A DNA stretch of 14,412 nt from assembly GCA_031368215.1 (NCBI GenBank), contig JANLRD010000042.1, positions 1 through 14,412 on the forward strand, read 5' to 3'. Both the position numbers and the translations under genes were made by a program. The notes under the pieces were generated by a model. It had not been told where the DNA came from, ran no database searches, and saw nothing but the letters and a program-made list of their open reading frames with translations. Position 1 is the stretch's first letter, and every line of letters starts with the position of its first letter. Shown here one piece after another: positions 7,347-14,037 of the stretch. Source of the DNA: JANLQX01 sp031368215. Lineage in GTDB: Bacteria; Actinomycetota; Acidimicrobiia; Acidimicrobiales; JANYDT01.

Positions 7347-8765
7347 ATGGACCGGATGAGCTTCCTCGATGCCGCGTTCCTCGATGTCGAAGACGGTGTT
7401 ACCCACATGCACATCGGGTCCCTGGCCCGCTTCGAGGGACCCGCGCCCCGTTTTCCGGCGCTTGTAGAGCTGATGGAGCGCAAGCTTGCGCGCCTCACCC
7501 GCTACCGGCAGCGGGTGCGGTTCGTGCCCGGCGGTGTCGGTCGCCCGGTCTGGGTCGACGATCCCCATTTCAATCTGCGCTACCACGTGCGCCACACCTC
7601 GCTCCCGCCACCCGGGCTCGGCGACGACGTGCGCAACCTCATGGGACGGCTGATGTCCCAGCCCCTCGACCGCGAACGACCCCTCTGGGAGGCGTGGGTC
7701 GTCGAGGGCTTCGACGACGGTTCGTGGGCGATCATCAGCAAGGTTCACCACTGCATGGTCGACGGCATCTCCGGAACCGACCTCATGGCGGTCATGCTCG
7801 ATGACGAACCCGATGCCGAGCTCCCGCCTCGCCACGCGTGGGAACCCGAACCGGAGCCGAGCGCCGCAAAGGTGTTGCGCGAAGCCTTCGTCGAGCTCGC
7901 CGGGACGCCGGCTCAGCAGGTGCAGGCCGCCACCTCTCTCCTGCGCGACCCCCGCAAGCTGGTCGACGTGGCGAAGAACACCGTGGCCGGGCTCTCCTCC
8001 CTCGGCCGCCACATGACGTCGACGAAACCGCTCTCCATCGAAGGAGACATCGGACCCCACCGCTCGTGGGACCAGACGTCGGTGCCGCTCGACGACATCA
8101 AGAGAATCCGAGAATCACTCGGCGGCACCATCAACGATGTGCTGCTCGCACTTGCGACGGCAGGCTTTCGCGAGTTACTCCTCGCCCGCGGCGATGAGAT
8201 CGAACAGACGCAGCTGCATACGCTGGTACCGGTCTCGTTGCGTGCCTCGGACGACCACTCCCCGAACAACCAGGTCACTGCGATCATCGCCGATCTTCCG
8301 GTTCACCTCGCCGACAGCACGGCCCGCTTCGATGCCATCAGGGAGCAGATGTCCGAGGTCAAGTCGTCGCACCAGGCCGAGGCCGGAGCACTACTGCTCT
8401 CGACCCTCAGCGGGCTCACTCCGCCGATCGTCGTGTCGGCCGCGCTACGCGGCGGGACGGCACTCCTCCGCCAGCTCCCGCAATACCGCGTCAACACCGT
8501 GACGACCAATGTGCCGGGGCCGCGACAGCCCCTCTACGCGCTCGGCCGGGAGTTGCTCGAGTACATCCCGTTCGTACCGCTGTCCCAGGGCGTGCGGGTC
8601 GGCGTTGCGATGCTCTCCTACAACGGTCAGGTCGCCTTCGGGGTGACCGGTGACTGGGAGAGCGTTCCGGATCTCGGCCCGATGATCACCGGTATCGACG
8701 CAGAGGCGCGCGCACTGCTGCGCCTCAGCTCCAAACGATCACGAAGCCGGAGCTCGGCGACGTGA
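7347..8765 (+). CDS. Wax ester synthase / diacylglycerol acyltransferase (WS/DGAT)
   Basis: This 472-residue acyltransferase uses acyl-CoA to esterify diacylglycerol or long-chain alcohols, making storage triacylglycerol or wax esters at the membrane or lipid-droplet surface. The N-terminus MDRMSFLDAAFLDVED is typical. PLWE lies at 112-115, the catalytic HHxxxDG motif is intact as HHCMVDG at 134-140, and NDV at 263-265, TNVPGP at 387-392 and a YNGQVAFGV segment near 425-433 are also family marks. The start at 7347 has AAAGGTGG nine bases upstream. The longer in-frame ORF to 7098 runs antisense through livF and is not credible. An ATG three codons on (7356) is an alternative. It is the only plus-strand gene in the window, diverging from the transporter/ligase operon. 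The acyl-CoA made by that ligase would be a suitable substrate. The Ser/Arg-rich last 12 residues look disordered. Confidence 0.93.
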   Translation: MDRMSFLDAAFLDVEDGVTHMHIGSLARFEGPAPRFPALVELMERKLARLTRYRQRVRFVPGGVGRPVWVDDPHFNLRYHVRHTSLPPPGLGDDVRNLMGRLMSQPLDRERPLWEAWVVEGFDDGSWAIISKVHHCMVDGISGTDLMAVMLDDEPDAELPPRHAWEPEPEPSAAKVLREAFVELAGTPAQQVQAATSLLRDPRKLVDVAKNTVAGLSSLGRHMTSTKPLSIEGDIGPHRSWDQTSVPLDDIKRIRESLGGTINDVLLALATAGFRELLLARGDEIEQTQLHTLVPVSLRASDDHSPNNQVTAIIADLPVHLADSTARFDAIREQMSEVKSSHQAEAGALLLSTLSGLTPPIVVSAALRGGTALLRQLPQYRVNTVTTNVPGPRQPLYALGRELLEYIPFVPLSQGVRVGVAMLSYNGQVAFGVTGDWESVPDLGPMITGIDAEARALLRLSSKRSRSRSSAT

Positions 8766-8806
8766 TCGGCAGAGGACGGCGGGTCACGGAGAGGCCCGCG
8801 CCGATC
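8764..8806. terminator. Nested hairpin between convergent genes, probable bidirectional terminator
   Basis: GATCGGC at 8764-8770 pairs with GCCGATC at 8800-8806, and inside it GCGGG (8779-8783) pairs with CCCGC (8795-8799) around an 11-base loop, with an 8-base bulge on one side. The structure fills the 42-bp gap between the stop codons of the WS/DGAT gene and the Rieske gene. There is no U-run on either side, so Rho-independent strength is uncertain. Confidence 0.45.
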
Positions 8807-8807
8807 G

Positions 8808-10022
8808 TCAGCCGGGGCTGTTGGATTTGAAAACCGACACGAGGTCCGGGTCGTCCGTCGCGAGAAGCACTTCGACCCAGCGATGGAACCGCTGACCGCC
8901 ACCTTCGTTGCGCCCGAACAGGACATGGTCCTTCGCTCCGGTCTTCAGCGCAGCCTGGAGTCGCAGCCCCGTTGCGTAGTCCTCGTCCTGCACCACGTGG
9001 TGGAGGAAGGCAATCGACTCGCGGATCGCTTCAGCCTGCCCGGGCGCGTCGGGCTGCGTGTGCAGAAACGTCTGCACCGTGTAGGAGCTTGCGGGATCGT
9101 CGCCGGGGAAGAGCTGGGACACCATCAGCATGCGGCCACCAGCGTCGAACCCGGCAATGGAGATATGCGGGAAGATCGTCCACACACCGAGGTTGAGGCG
9201 CTCGGTGGGCCACTGATCGATCGGCAGTTCAGCGAGCTCCGGGCGGTCGGCCTGCGCCATTTGCGCATTTCGAACGGGCGAGCTCACTCGCTGATGCGGA
9301 CCCCACGCGTCGTAGACCGCCTTGTTGGAGATCGTGGAACCGAACGAGTCCTTATGGAGAATGGGCAGATGGTAGAAGTCGAGGTACCCGTCGTACGCGA
9401 CCTTCCAATTGGGGCCGGCAATGGTCTGGCGACCCACGACGCGACACCTGTCGAGGGCCAGCGTCTCGAGGAGCTCGTCGTAGCCGCATAGGAAGGTGTC
9501 GATGTCGATCGGTGCGGTGTTCTTCGGATCGACGCACACGAAGATGAGACCGGCCCGCTCACTCGCGGCAAGAGGAGCGAGCCCGTGGCACGAGGTGTCG
9601 AGTTCGCCGAACATCTCGCGGTCGAGAATGCCGACGAGTTCACCCTTTTGGTCGTAGCTCCATGCGTGATACGGACAGGTGAAGCGACGGGCCGAACCCG
9701 TACCTTCGGGCATGATCACCGCGCCGCGGTGGCTACACGAGTTGACGAAGGCGCGCACCGCTCCGTCCGCACCGCGCGAAATCAGAACGGGAACACCGGC
9801 CACATCCATCGCCTTGTAGTCGCCCGGATTGGGCATCTCGGCGGTGAACGCGAGAGTCAGTGGAACGCGCCGGAACACGCGTGCCATCTCGGCGGCCCAC
9901 CGGTCTTCGTCGAAGTAGTTCTTCGCGGGGACGCTGACGATCTCATCGACGAGTTGGTTCTCTCCCTTCTGGGAGAGCTCGCGGTTCCGCTCCGCCATCG
10001 CGACCAGTTGTGCCCGAGTCAT
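8808..10022 (-). CDS. Rieske non-heme iron oxygenase, alpha-subunit type
   Basis: This 404-residue protein should hydroxylate or oxidatively cleave an organic substrate, with electrons passing from a [2Fe-2S] Rieske cluster to a mononuclear iron. The Rieske ligands are C96 and H98 (CSHRG) and C116 and H119 (CPYHAW). The catalytic-domain pattern D215-x2-H218-x4-H223 matches the bridging aspartate and two iron histidines of ring-hydroxylating dioxygenases. D346 or D348 (QDED) is the likely third iron ligand. The start at 10022 is preceded by GGGAGGGCGGG. The longer in-frame ORF to 10073 lacks support. It lies 52 bp after the PPOX-type gene on the same strand and looks co-transcribed. No ferredoxin, reductase or beta subunit is encoded in the window, so the electron donor must come from elsewhere. 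The substrate is unknown, with aromatic, steroid or terpenoid compounds all possible. Confidence 0.9.
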   Translation of the reverse strand: MTRAQLVAMAERNRELSQKGENQLVDEIVSVPAKNYFDEDRWAAEMARVFRRVPLTLAFTAEMPNPGDYKAMDVAGVPVLISRGADGAVRAFVNSCSHRGAVIMPEGTGSARRFTCPYHAWSYDQKGELVGILDREMFGELDTSCHGLAPLAASERAGLIFVCVDPKNTAPIDIDTFLCGYDELLETLALDRCRVVGRQTIAGPNWKVAYDGYLDFYHLPILHKDSFGSTISNKAVYDAWGPHQRVSSPVRNAQMAQADRPELAELPIDQWPTERLNLGVWTIFPHISIAGFDAGGRMLMVSQLFPGDDPASSYTVQTFLHTQPDAPGQAEAIRESIAFLHHVVQDEDYATGLRLQAALKTGAKDHVLFGRNEGGGQRFHRWVEVLLATDDPDLVSVFKSNSPG

Positions 10023-10074
10023 CCCGCCCTCCCTGTTGAGATCGCTGCGGTGCGTTCGATCAGTCTGGTGCACA

Positions 10075-10611
10075 TCAGCTGGTACCTCCTGCTGTTTGTT
10101 CCGCGATCCACGCGGCGGTCGCTTTGCCCATCTTTGTACCGTCGTAGCCGATGCGCTGGGTTGGTTCGATTTCGAGGATCACCCGACGCGGAGAGTCGAG
10201 GAACTTGGCGAAGTAGTTCTTCGCAGTCTCGTCGTCCGGGCGAATCGCCGCGGCCAGCTCGTTGTAGTACCACTCCTTGAGCGGTGTGCTCTCGTCGTTC
10301 GGACCGTGCACCGTGCAGTTGCCTTTGTAGGTGACGGTCTTGTTTCGCCGGACGGACGAACCCGTGGAGGTGACAGCGATGGAAACCCGCGGGTCGCGAC
10401 GCACCGCTGCGATGCGAGCCCGCTGGTTCGAAGCGGTCAGCCAGAACTTCCCGTCGCGGAAGACGTAGGACATGATGACGCCGACGGGCCAACCCTCCTT
10501 GTTCGACCAGATGAAGGTGCACTCGTTCTGAGCGAGAAGGAGTTCTTGCTCATCGGCGTCGTCGAGGCCGTAGACGGTGACGTCTTCGTAGTTCTCGGGA
10601 TGTGCGGCCAT
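10075..10611 (-). CDS. PPOX-fold (pyridoxamine 5'-phosphate oxidase-like) flavin or F420-binding protein
   Basis: This 178-residue protein fits the split beta-barrel family of FMN- or F420-dependent oxidoreductases. Visible marks are an N-terminal strand pair (NECTFIWSNKEGWPVGVIM, 29-47), GKFWLTASNQRARIAAVRRD (54-73) leading to DPRVSIAV (73-80), and a later beta strand YKGNCTVHG (95-103). The C-terminal PRRVILEIEPTQRIGYDGTK (141-160) is typical of actinobacterial members. The ATG at 10611 has GAGGAA about five bases upstream. It lies 33 bp after the SDR gene and 52 bp before the Rieske gene, so a shared transcript is likely. Members in mycobacteria and relatives often bind F420 rather than FMN, and sequence alone does not settle which. 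It might reduce or quench an intermediate made by its neighbours, which is inference only. Confidence 0.8.
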   Translation of the reverse strand: MAAHPENYEDVTVYGLDDADEQELLLAQNECTFIWSNKEGWPVGVIMSYVFRDGKFWLTASNQRARIAAVRRDPRVSIAVTSTGSSVRRNKTVTYKGNCTVHGPNDESTPLKEWYYNELAAAIRPDDETAKNYFAKFLDSPRRVILEIEPTQRIGYDGTKMGKATAAWIAEQTAGGTS

Positions 10612-10644
10612 GGTGGTTCCTCGGCGATCGGGTCGGAGATGAAT

Positions 10645-11430
10645 TCAGGCGAGATGTTCGTTGGGCAGGAATTGACCGGTATTGGCGGTGATGCCACCGT
10701 CGACCGGGATCGCTGCTCCGGTCACGAAGCTGGCTTCGTCAGAGGCCAGAAAGCTGATGACGGAGGCGATCTCGTCGGCGCGACCCCACCGTTGCAGGGC
10801 GATACGTCGGCGCAGACCTTCGTAGATCTCGGGAGCCGACTTGATCCGCGTGGTCATGCCCGTCTCCGTCGGTCCCGGACAGACCGCGTTGATGCGAATG
10901 CCGCGCGGTCCGAGGTCGAGCGCAGCGCCGCGGACCAGGTTGATGACCGCCGCCTTCGAGGTGTTGTACGGCCACATGTTGGGATCACCGGCGAGACCGG
11001 AAGTGGATGCGGTGACGACGATCGATCCACCGGTCGCGAAGTGAGGAACCCCGGCGCGGATTCCGAGCACCACGGCCTTGACGTTCACCGCGAGGACGCG
11101 ATCGAGTTCGTCCATCGGCATGGAGAGGAGGTCGCCGGACATCGGGATGCCCGCGTTGAGCACGAGCGCATCGAGCCGACCGAACTGCTCGACCGCCAAG
11201 CTCGCCGCGTGCTCGTTCGCAGACACGTCCGTGACGTCGCCGGCGAGCACCGAGATCCGCGCCGAATCCGGGTGACCGGACACCCAGTCGAACGACGCAG
11301 CGGAGCGGTCCACGCCGACGGCGCTGCCGCCTTCGGCCACAACTCGCTCGACAGTCGCACGCCCGATTCCGGAACCCGCGCCCGTGACGAGCACGACGCG
11401 CCCTTCGTGTCGACGCGGGGCACGTTCCAT
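10645..11430 (-). CDS. Short-chain dehydrogenase/reductase (SDR)
   Basis: This 261-residue classical SDR oxidises an alcohol or reduces a ketone with NAD(P). The cofactor motif TGAGSGIG lies at 16-23, and D41 at the end of the second strand (VGVDRS) suggests NAD(H) preference. GDVTD (64-68) contacts adenine, and NAG lies at 92-94. N116, a serine in TASTSG (142 or 144), Y155 and K159 (YNTSK) form the catalytic set. PGPTETGM (185-192) and the C-terminal PVDGG are also present. The ATG at 11430 lacks a Shine-Dalgarno sequence, but a TAGGTT box ends exactly six bases before it, which would suit a leaderless transcript. It heads the SDR-PPOX-Rieske run. The substrate is unknown. Confidence 0.93.
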   Translation of the reverse strand: MERAPRRHEGRVVLVTGAGSGIGRATVERVVAEGGSAVGVDRSAASFDWVSGHPDSARISVLAGDVTDVSANEHAASLAVEQFGRLDALVLNAGIPMSGDLLSMPMDELDRVLAVNVKAVVLGIRAGVPHFATGGSIVVTASTSGLAGDPNMWPYNTSKAAVINLVRGAALDLGPRGIRINAVCPGPTETGMTTRIKSAPEIYEGLRRRIALQRWGRADEIASVISFLASDEASFVTGAAIPVDGGITANTGQFLPNEHLA

Positions 11431-11436
11431 GACGCG

Positions 11437-11466
11437 AACCTACCCAAGAACTAACCAGCTGATCAA
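11437..11466 (-). promoter_or_regulatory. Candidate leaderless promoter for the SDR-PPOX-Rieske run
   Basis: On the minus strand TTGATC (11466-11461) and TAGGTT (11442-11437) are separated by 18 bases, resembling -35 and -10 elements. TAGGTT ends six bases before the ATG, the spacing seen for leaderless actinobacterial mRNAs whose first base is the start codon (TANNNT rule). The SDR has no Shine-Dalgarno sequence, in agreement. The match to consensus is only partial. Confidence 0.35.
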
Positions 11467-11477
11467 TTCTGGGCCGG

Positions 11478-12002
11478 TCAGCGTCGGCGACGGACCGGAT
11501 CCGTGCCGTCCCAGCCGGTCGCCGCCTCACGGACCATGGCGTAGAAGCCCCGCAACGCCGGCGTTCCTTCGTAGAGCTCGACCATGTGGCCGAGTGTGCC
11601 GACAGCATCGTGGAACGCAAAGGCAACACCCGAAGGTGTCCGGGCCCACAACGCTTCCGGCCATCCCAGTTCCGTCAGGGCCGACTGCGCTGTCGCCAGA
11701 TCCTCGACAAAGTAGGCGAGGTGGTGGAGTCCCTTACCACCGGGGCCGACAACGTCGGCAACCGGTGACGGTCCGACGGTGTGGTCCTTCACCAGTTCGA
11801 CCATCACCTCTCCCCACTGACCGTAGGCCGACGAATGGTCGAACGAACCGGGAGCACCCCGGTACCGAACGTCGTCGACGGCAATGTGCTCGCTCACGAA
11901 GAACGGTCCGGCCCCGAATCGATCCGCCCACTGCAGCGCGGCGGCGTCGAGGTCGGTCACCGCGTAGGCGATCTGCACCGGGGGTCCGAGCACTGAGTCC
12001 AT
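11478..12002 (-). CDS. VOC (glyoxalase/bleomycin-resistance fold) superfamily protein
   Basis: This 174-residue protein contains two beta-alpha-beta-beta-beta repeats. The first begins VQIAYAVTDLDAAALQWADRFGAG, and the second GLHHLAYFVEDLATAQSAL at 91-109. Likely metal ligands are Q10, E69 (MVELVKD), H93 or H94, and E142 (HMVELYEG). This is the usual quartet for glyoxalase I, methylmalonyl-CoA epimerase and related enzymes. The sequence does not look like either of these enough to name it. The start at 12002 was chosen because the fold begins there. The longer ORF to 12227 runs antisense-like through the dehydratase gene. The dehydratase stop lies only 5 bp upstream, so the two genes are probably translated from one message. 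The C-terminal RRRR tail is unusual but short. Confidence 0.85.
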   Translation of the reverse strand: MDSVLGPPVQIAYAVTDLDAAALQWADRFGAGPFFVSEHIAVDDVRYRGAPGSFDHSSAYGQWGEVMVELVKDHTVGPSPVADVVGPGGKGLHHLAYFVEDLATAQSALTELGWPEALWARTPSGVAFAFHDAVGTLGHMVELYEGTPALRGFYAMVREAATGWDGTDPVRRRR

Positions 12003-12007
12003 GGCAA

Positions 12008-12931
12008 TCACTCCGGAAGGGAATCGGCGTTCCCGCCGCAGACGATCACACCAACGGTCGACCCCGGCGGGGGCGACCAGGCTCCAATCATCAGCGCCGC
12101 GAGCGACGTGGCCCCGCCGGGCTCGGTGACAAGTCGGAGGTCGCGCCACAGCCAACGCTGCGCGTCGGCGATGGCCTCGTCGGCGACGAGCGTGCACCCG
12201 CCGACACGCGTCGCCAGCACGCTCCACGCCAGGTCGCCGAGTGAAGGCGCACCGAGGCTGGTCCGGGCGATCCCCTCGGCCTTCGTGGGCACCGGGCGAC
12301 CCGCACGTTGCGCTTCGAGGAGTGACGGGCAGCCCTCCGGTTCTACGGGGATGAGAGTGCTGCGGCCGTCGAGCGCAAGCACGACACCGGCGGCGAAACC
12401 CCCGCCGCCGATGGCGGTCAACCAGTGAGTGACTTCGGGTGCATCGGCGAGCAGTTCGAGTCCGAGGGTCCCCTGGCCGGCGATCGTCGGTTCCTGGTCG
12501 TAAGGGTGAACCATCGGCCAGCCCCGTTCCTCGACCAACGCAAAGGCAACGGCGAACGCTTCCGCCGGCACGTCGCCGTGGAGGATCACCTCCGCCCCGG
12601 TTCGTCGCATCGCGTCAACCTTGGTGGCCGCGGCCGAGGTGGGCACCACGATCGTGGCGCGCCGCCCCAGACGAGAAGCCGCCCAGGCCACCGCCAGGCC
12701 ATGGTTTCCGCCGGAACACGCGACAACCTCCGGAGCGCCGGAGAGAAGGAGCGAATTGACTGCGCCGCGCGCCTTGAAGGATCCGGCAACCTGCAGTGAC
12801 TCCAACTTGAGCGCCACCGAGCGCTCGCCGTCAGGCGTCGGCACCCGCACCCGGATGACGGGCGTGCGTCGGACGTGACCGTGAATCCGAGCGGCTGCGT
12901 CACGAACCGCGGCAAGATCGAGCAGCGTCAT
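12008..12931 (-). CDS. PLP-dependent threonine/serine dehydratase family protein
   Basis: This 307-residue fold-type II PLP enzyme probably deaminates threonine or serine to a 2-oxo acid. The Schiff-base lysine is K53 in SFKARGA. The substrate loop SGGNHG lies at 73-78, the phosphate-binding GGGG at 175-178, EPGGA at 270-274, and CGGN near the C-terminus (298-301). There is no C-terminal ACT-like regulatory domain, so it resembles the catabolic, non-allosteric dehydratases or serine-racemase-like members rather than biosynthetic IlvA. The start was set at the ATG at 12931, where family homology begins. A GTG at 12952 would add seven residues. No Shine-Dalgarno sequence is seen, but TACTGT ends seven bases before the ATG. 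The VOC gene follows after 5 bp. Confidence 0.9.
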   Translation of the reverse strand: MTLLDLAAVRDAAARIHGHVRRTPVIRVRVPTPDGERSVALKLESLQVAGSFKARGAVNSLLLSGAPEVVACSGGNHGLAVAWAASRLGRRATIVVPTSAAATKVDAMRRTGAEVILHGDVPAEAFAVAFALVEERGWPMVHPYDQEPTIAGQGTLGLELLADAPEVTHWLTAIGGGGFAAGVVLALDGRSTLIPVEPEGCPSLLEAQRAGRPVPTKAEGIARTSLGAPSLGDLAWSVLATRVGGCTLVADEAIADAQRWLWRDLRLVTEPGGATSLAALMIGAWSPPPGSTVGVIVCGGNADSLPE

Positions 12932-12938
12932 GCCGAGG

Positions 12939-12944
12939 ACAGTA
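12939..12944 (-). promoter_or_regulatory. Candidate -10 box for a leaderless dehydratase mRNA
   Basis: TACTGT on the minus strand fits TANNNT and ends seven bases before the ATG at 12931, which has no Shine-Dalgarno sequence. No good -35 element is found at 16-18 bases. The dehydratase may therefore have its own start or may simply be read from the MDR gene 42 bp upstream. Confidence 0.25.
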
Positions 12945-12973
12945 GACGCCACGGTCTCCGGAGCCTTCCGAAC

Positions 12974-13978
12974 TCAGGAGGCCTTCACCAGTAATTTGCC
13001 GATGTTGCCGCCGTTGAACATGAACTGCAGGGCCTCCGGATACCGCTCGATCCCTTCGAGGATCTCCTCCGCGAGCACGATCGACCCATCGGCCAGCCAG
13101 CCGGCCAGTTCCGCGCTCGCCTCGGCGATGCTCTCGGGGAAATGGAAGTATGCGAAGCCCTCCATGCACGACTGTCGTTCGGCCAGACGGAGATACAACG
13201 CGGGCCCGGTGACGTTGTCCATGTCGTCGTATTGGGAGACGGCACCACAGATCACCACACGCGCTCGCAACGCAAGGTTGTCGAGCGCTGCGTCGAGAAT
13301 CGGTCCGCCGACGTTGTCGTAGAAGATGTCGATGCCGTCAGGCGCCAGCGTTCGAAGACGAGCGTTGACGTCTTCGTTCTTGTAGTCGATCGCCGCATCG
13401 AAACCGAGGGTTTCGGTGAGATAGGCGGCCTTTCTCGCACCGCCGGCAATGCCGATCACGCGAGCACCATCTCGTTTCGCGATCTGGCCGGCGACCCCGC
13501 CAACCGCACCGGCGGCCGCGGACACCACGAACACGTCTCCGGGCTTCGGCCTGGCGACGCGCCGCACACCGATCCACGCCGTGACACCGGTCGATGCGCC
13601 CAGGATGCCAAGGTGCGCGCTGAGCGGTCCGAGCGTTCCGTCGACCTTCTCGATCACCTTCGGAGACACCGTCGCGATCGTCTGTGCGCCGAGTCCGCCG
13701 CGCACGGCGTCTCCGACACGAAAGCCTTCCGCCTTCGTCTCGATCACGCGCCCGACCCCGCCGGCGCGGATGACCTGACCGATCCCGACCTGTTGATGGA
13801 AGCCCTCACCGCGCAGCATCGTGCGCGTTCCGGCATCGACGGAGACGAATTCGACCGCGACGCGAACCTGACCAGCGTCGAGTTCGCCGAGTTGGACAAC
13901 TTCGACGGAGAAGCAGTCCGGCGTCGCTTCCCCGACGGGTCGGTGGTCGAGGACGACTCGGGTGTTGGTCTGTGCCAT
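12974..13978 (-). CDS. MDR-superfamily NADP-dependent oxidoreductase (zinc-free, CurA/PTGR-like)
   Basis: This 334-residue medium-chain reductase probably reduces an alpha,beta-unsaturated carbonyl with NADPH. It has an N-terminal GroES-like domain (GFHQQVGIGQVIRAGGVGRV, 59-78) and a Rossmann domain with SAAAGAVGGVAGQIAK (153-168). FYDNVGG lies at 219-225, a mark of prostaglandin-reductase and 2-alkenal-reductase relatives, and the C-terminal GGNIGKLLVK at 323-332. The catalytic and structural zinc cysteines of alcohol dehydrogenases are absent. The start at 13978 was chosen because homology begins there. The longer ORF to 14077 lies over the SDR end and a hairpin. It lies 59 bp after the SDR stop, with a stem-loop between them. 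Its physiological substrate is not evident. Confidence 0.9.
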   Translation of the reverse strand: MAQTNTRVVLDHRPVGEATPDCFSVEVVQLGELDAGQVRVAVEFVSVDAGTRTMLRGEGFHQQVGIGQVIRAGGVGRVIETKAEGFRVGDAVRGGLGAQTIATVSPKVIEKVDGTLGPLSAHLGILGASTGVTAWIGVRRVARPKPGDVFVVSAAAGAVGGVAGQIAKRDGARVIGIAGGARKAAYLTETLGFDAAIDYKNEDVNARLRTLAPDGIDIFYDNVGGPILDAALDNLALRARVVICGAVSQYDDMDNVTGPALYLRLAERQSCMEGFAYFHFPESIAEASAELAGWLADGSIVLAEEILEGIERYPEALQFMFNGGNIGKLLVKAS

Positions 13979-14007
13979 GTCAGTAGAGCTCGGTCTCGAG
14001 AGTGTTG

Positions 14008-14027
14008 CGGTGCCCGAAGGAGCACCG
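14008..14027 (-). terminator. Stem-loop between the SDR and MDR genes
   Basis: CGGTGC (14008-14013) and GCACCG (14022-14027) form a perfect 6-bp stem around an 8-base loop, 11 bases after the SDR stop codon. There is no U-tract after it on the minus strand. It may be a weak terminator or attenuator, or have no function. Confidence 0.3.
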
Positions 14028-14037
14028 TCGCATTTGT

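Noticed and set aside
10036..11454. A 472-codon open frame on the plus strand
   Set aside because: It is antisense to the PPOX and SDR genes, both of which carry clear family motifs. Its product is low-complexity Arg/Asp/Val-rich and matches no family I know. Long antisense frames are expected in GC-rich DNA.
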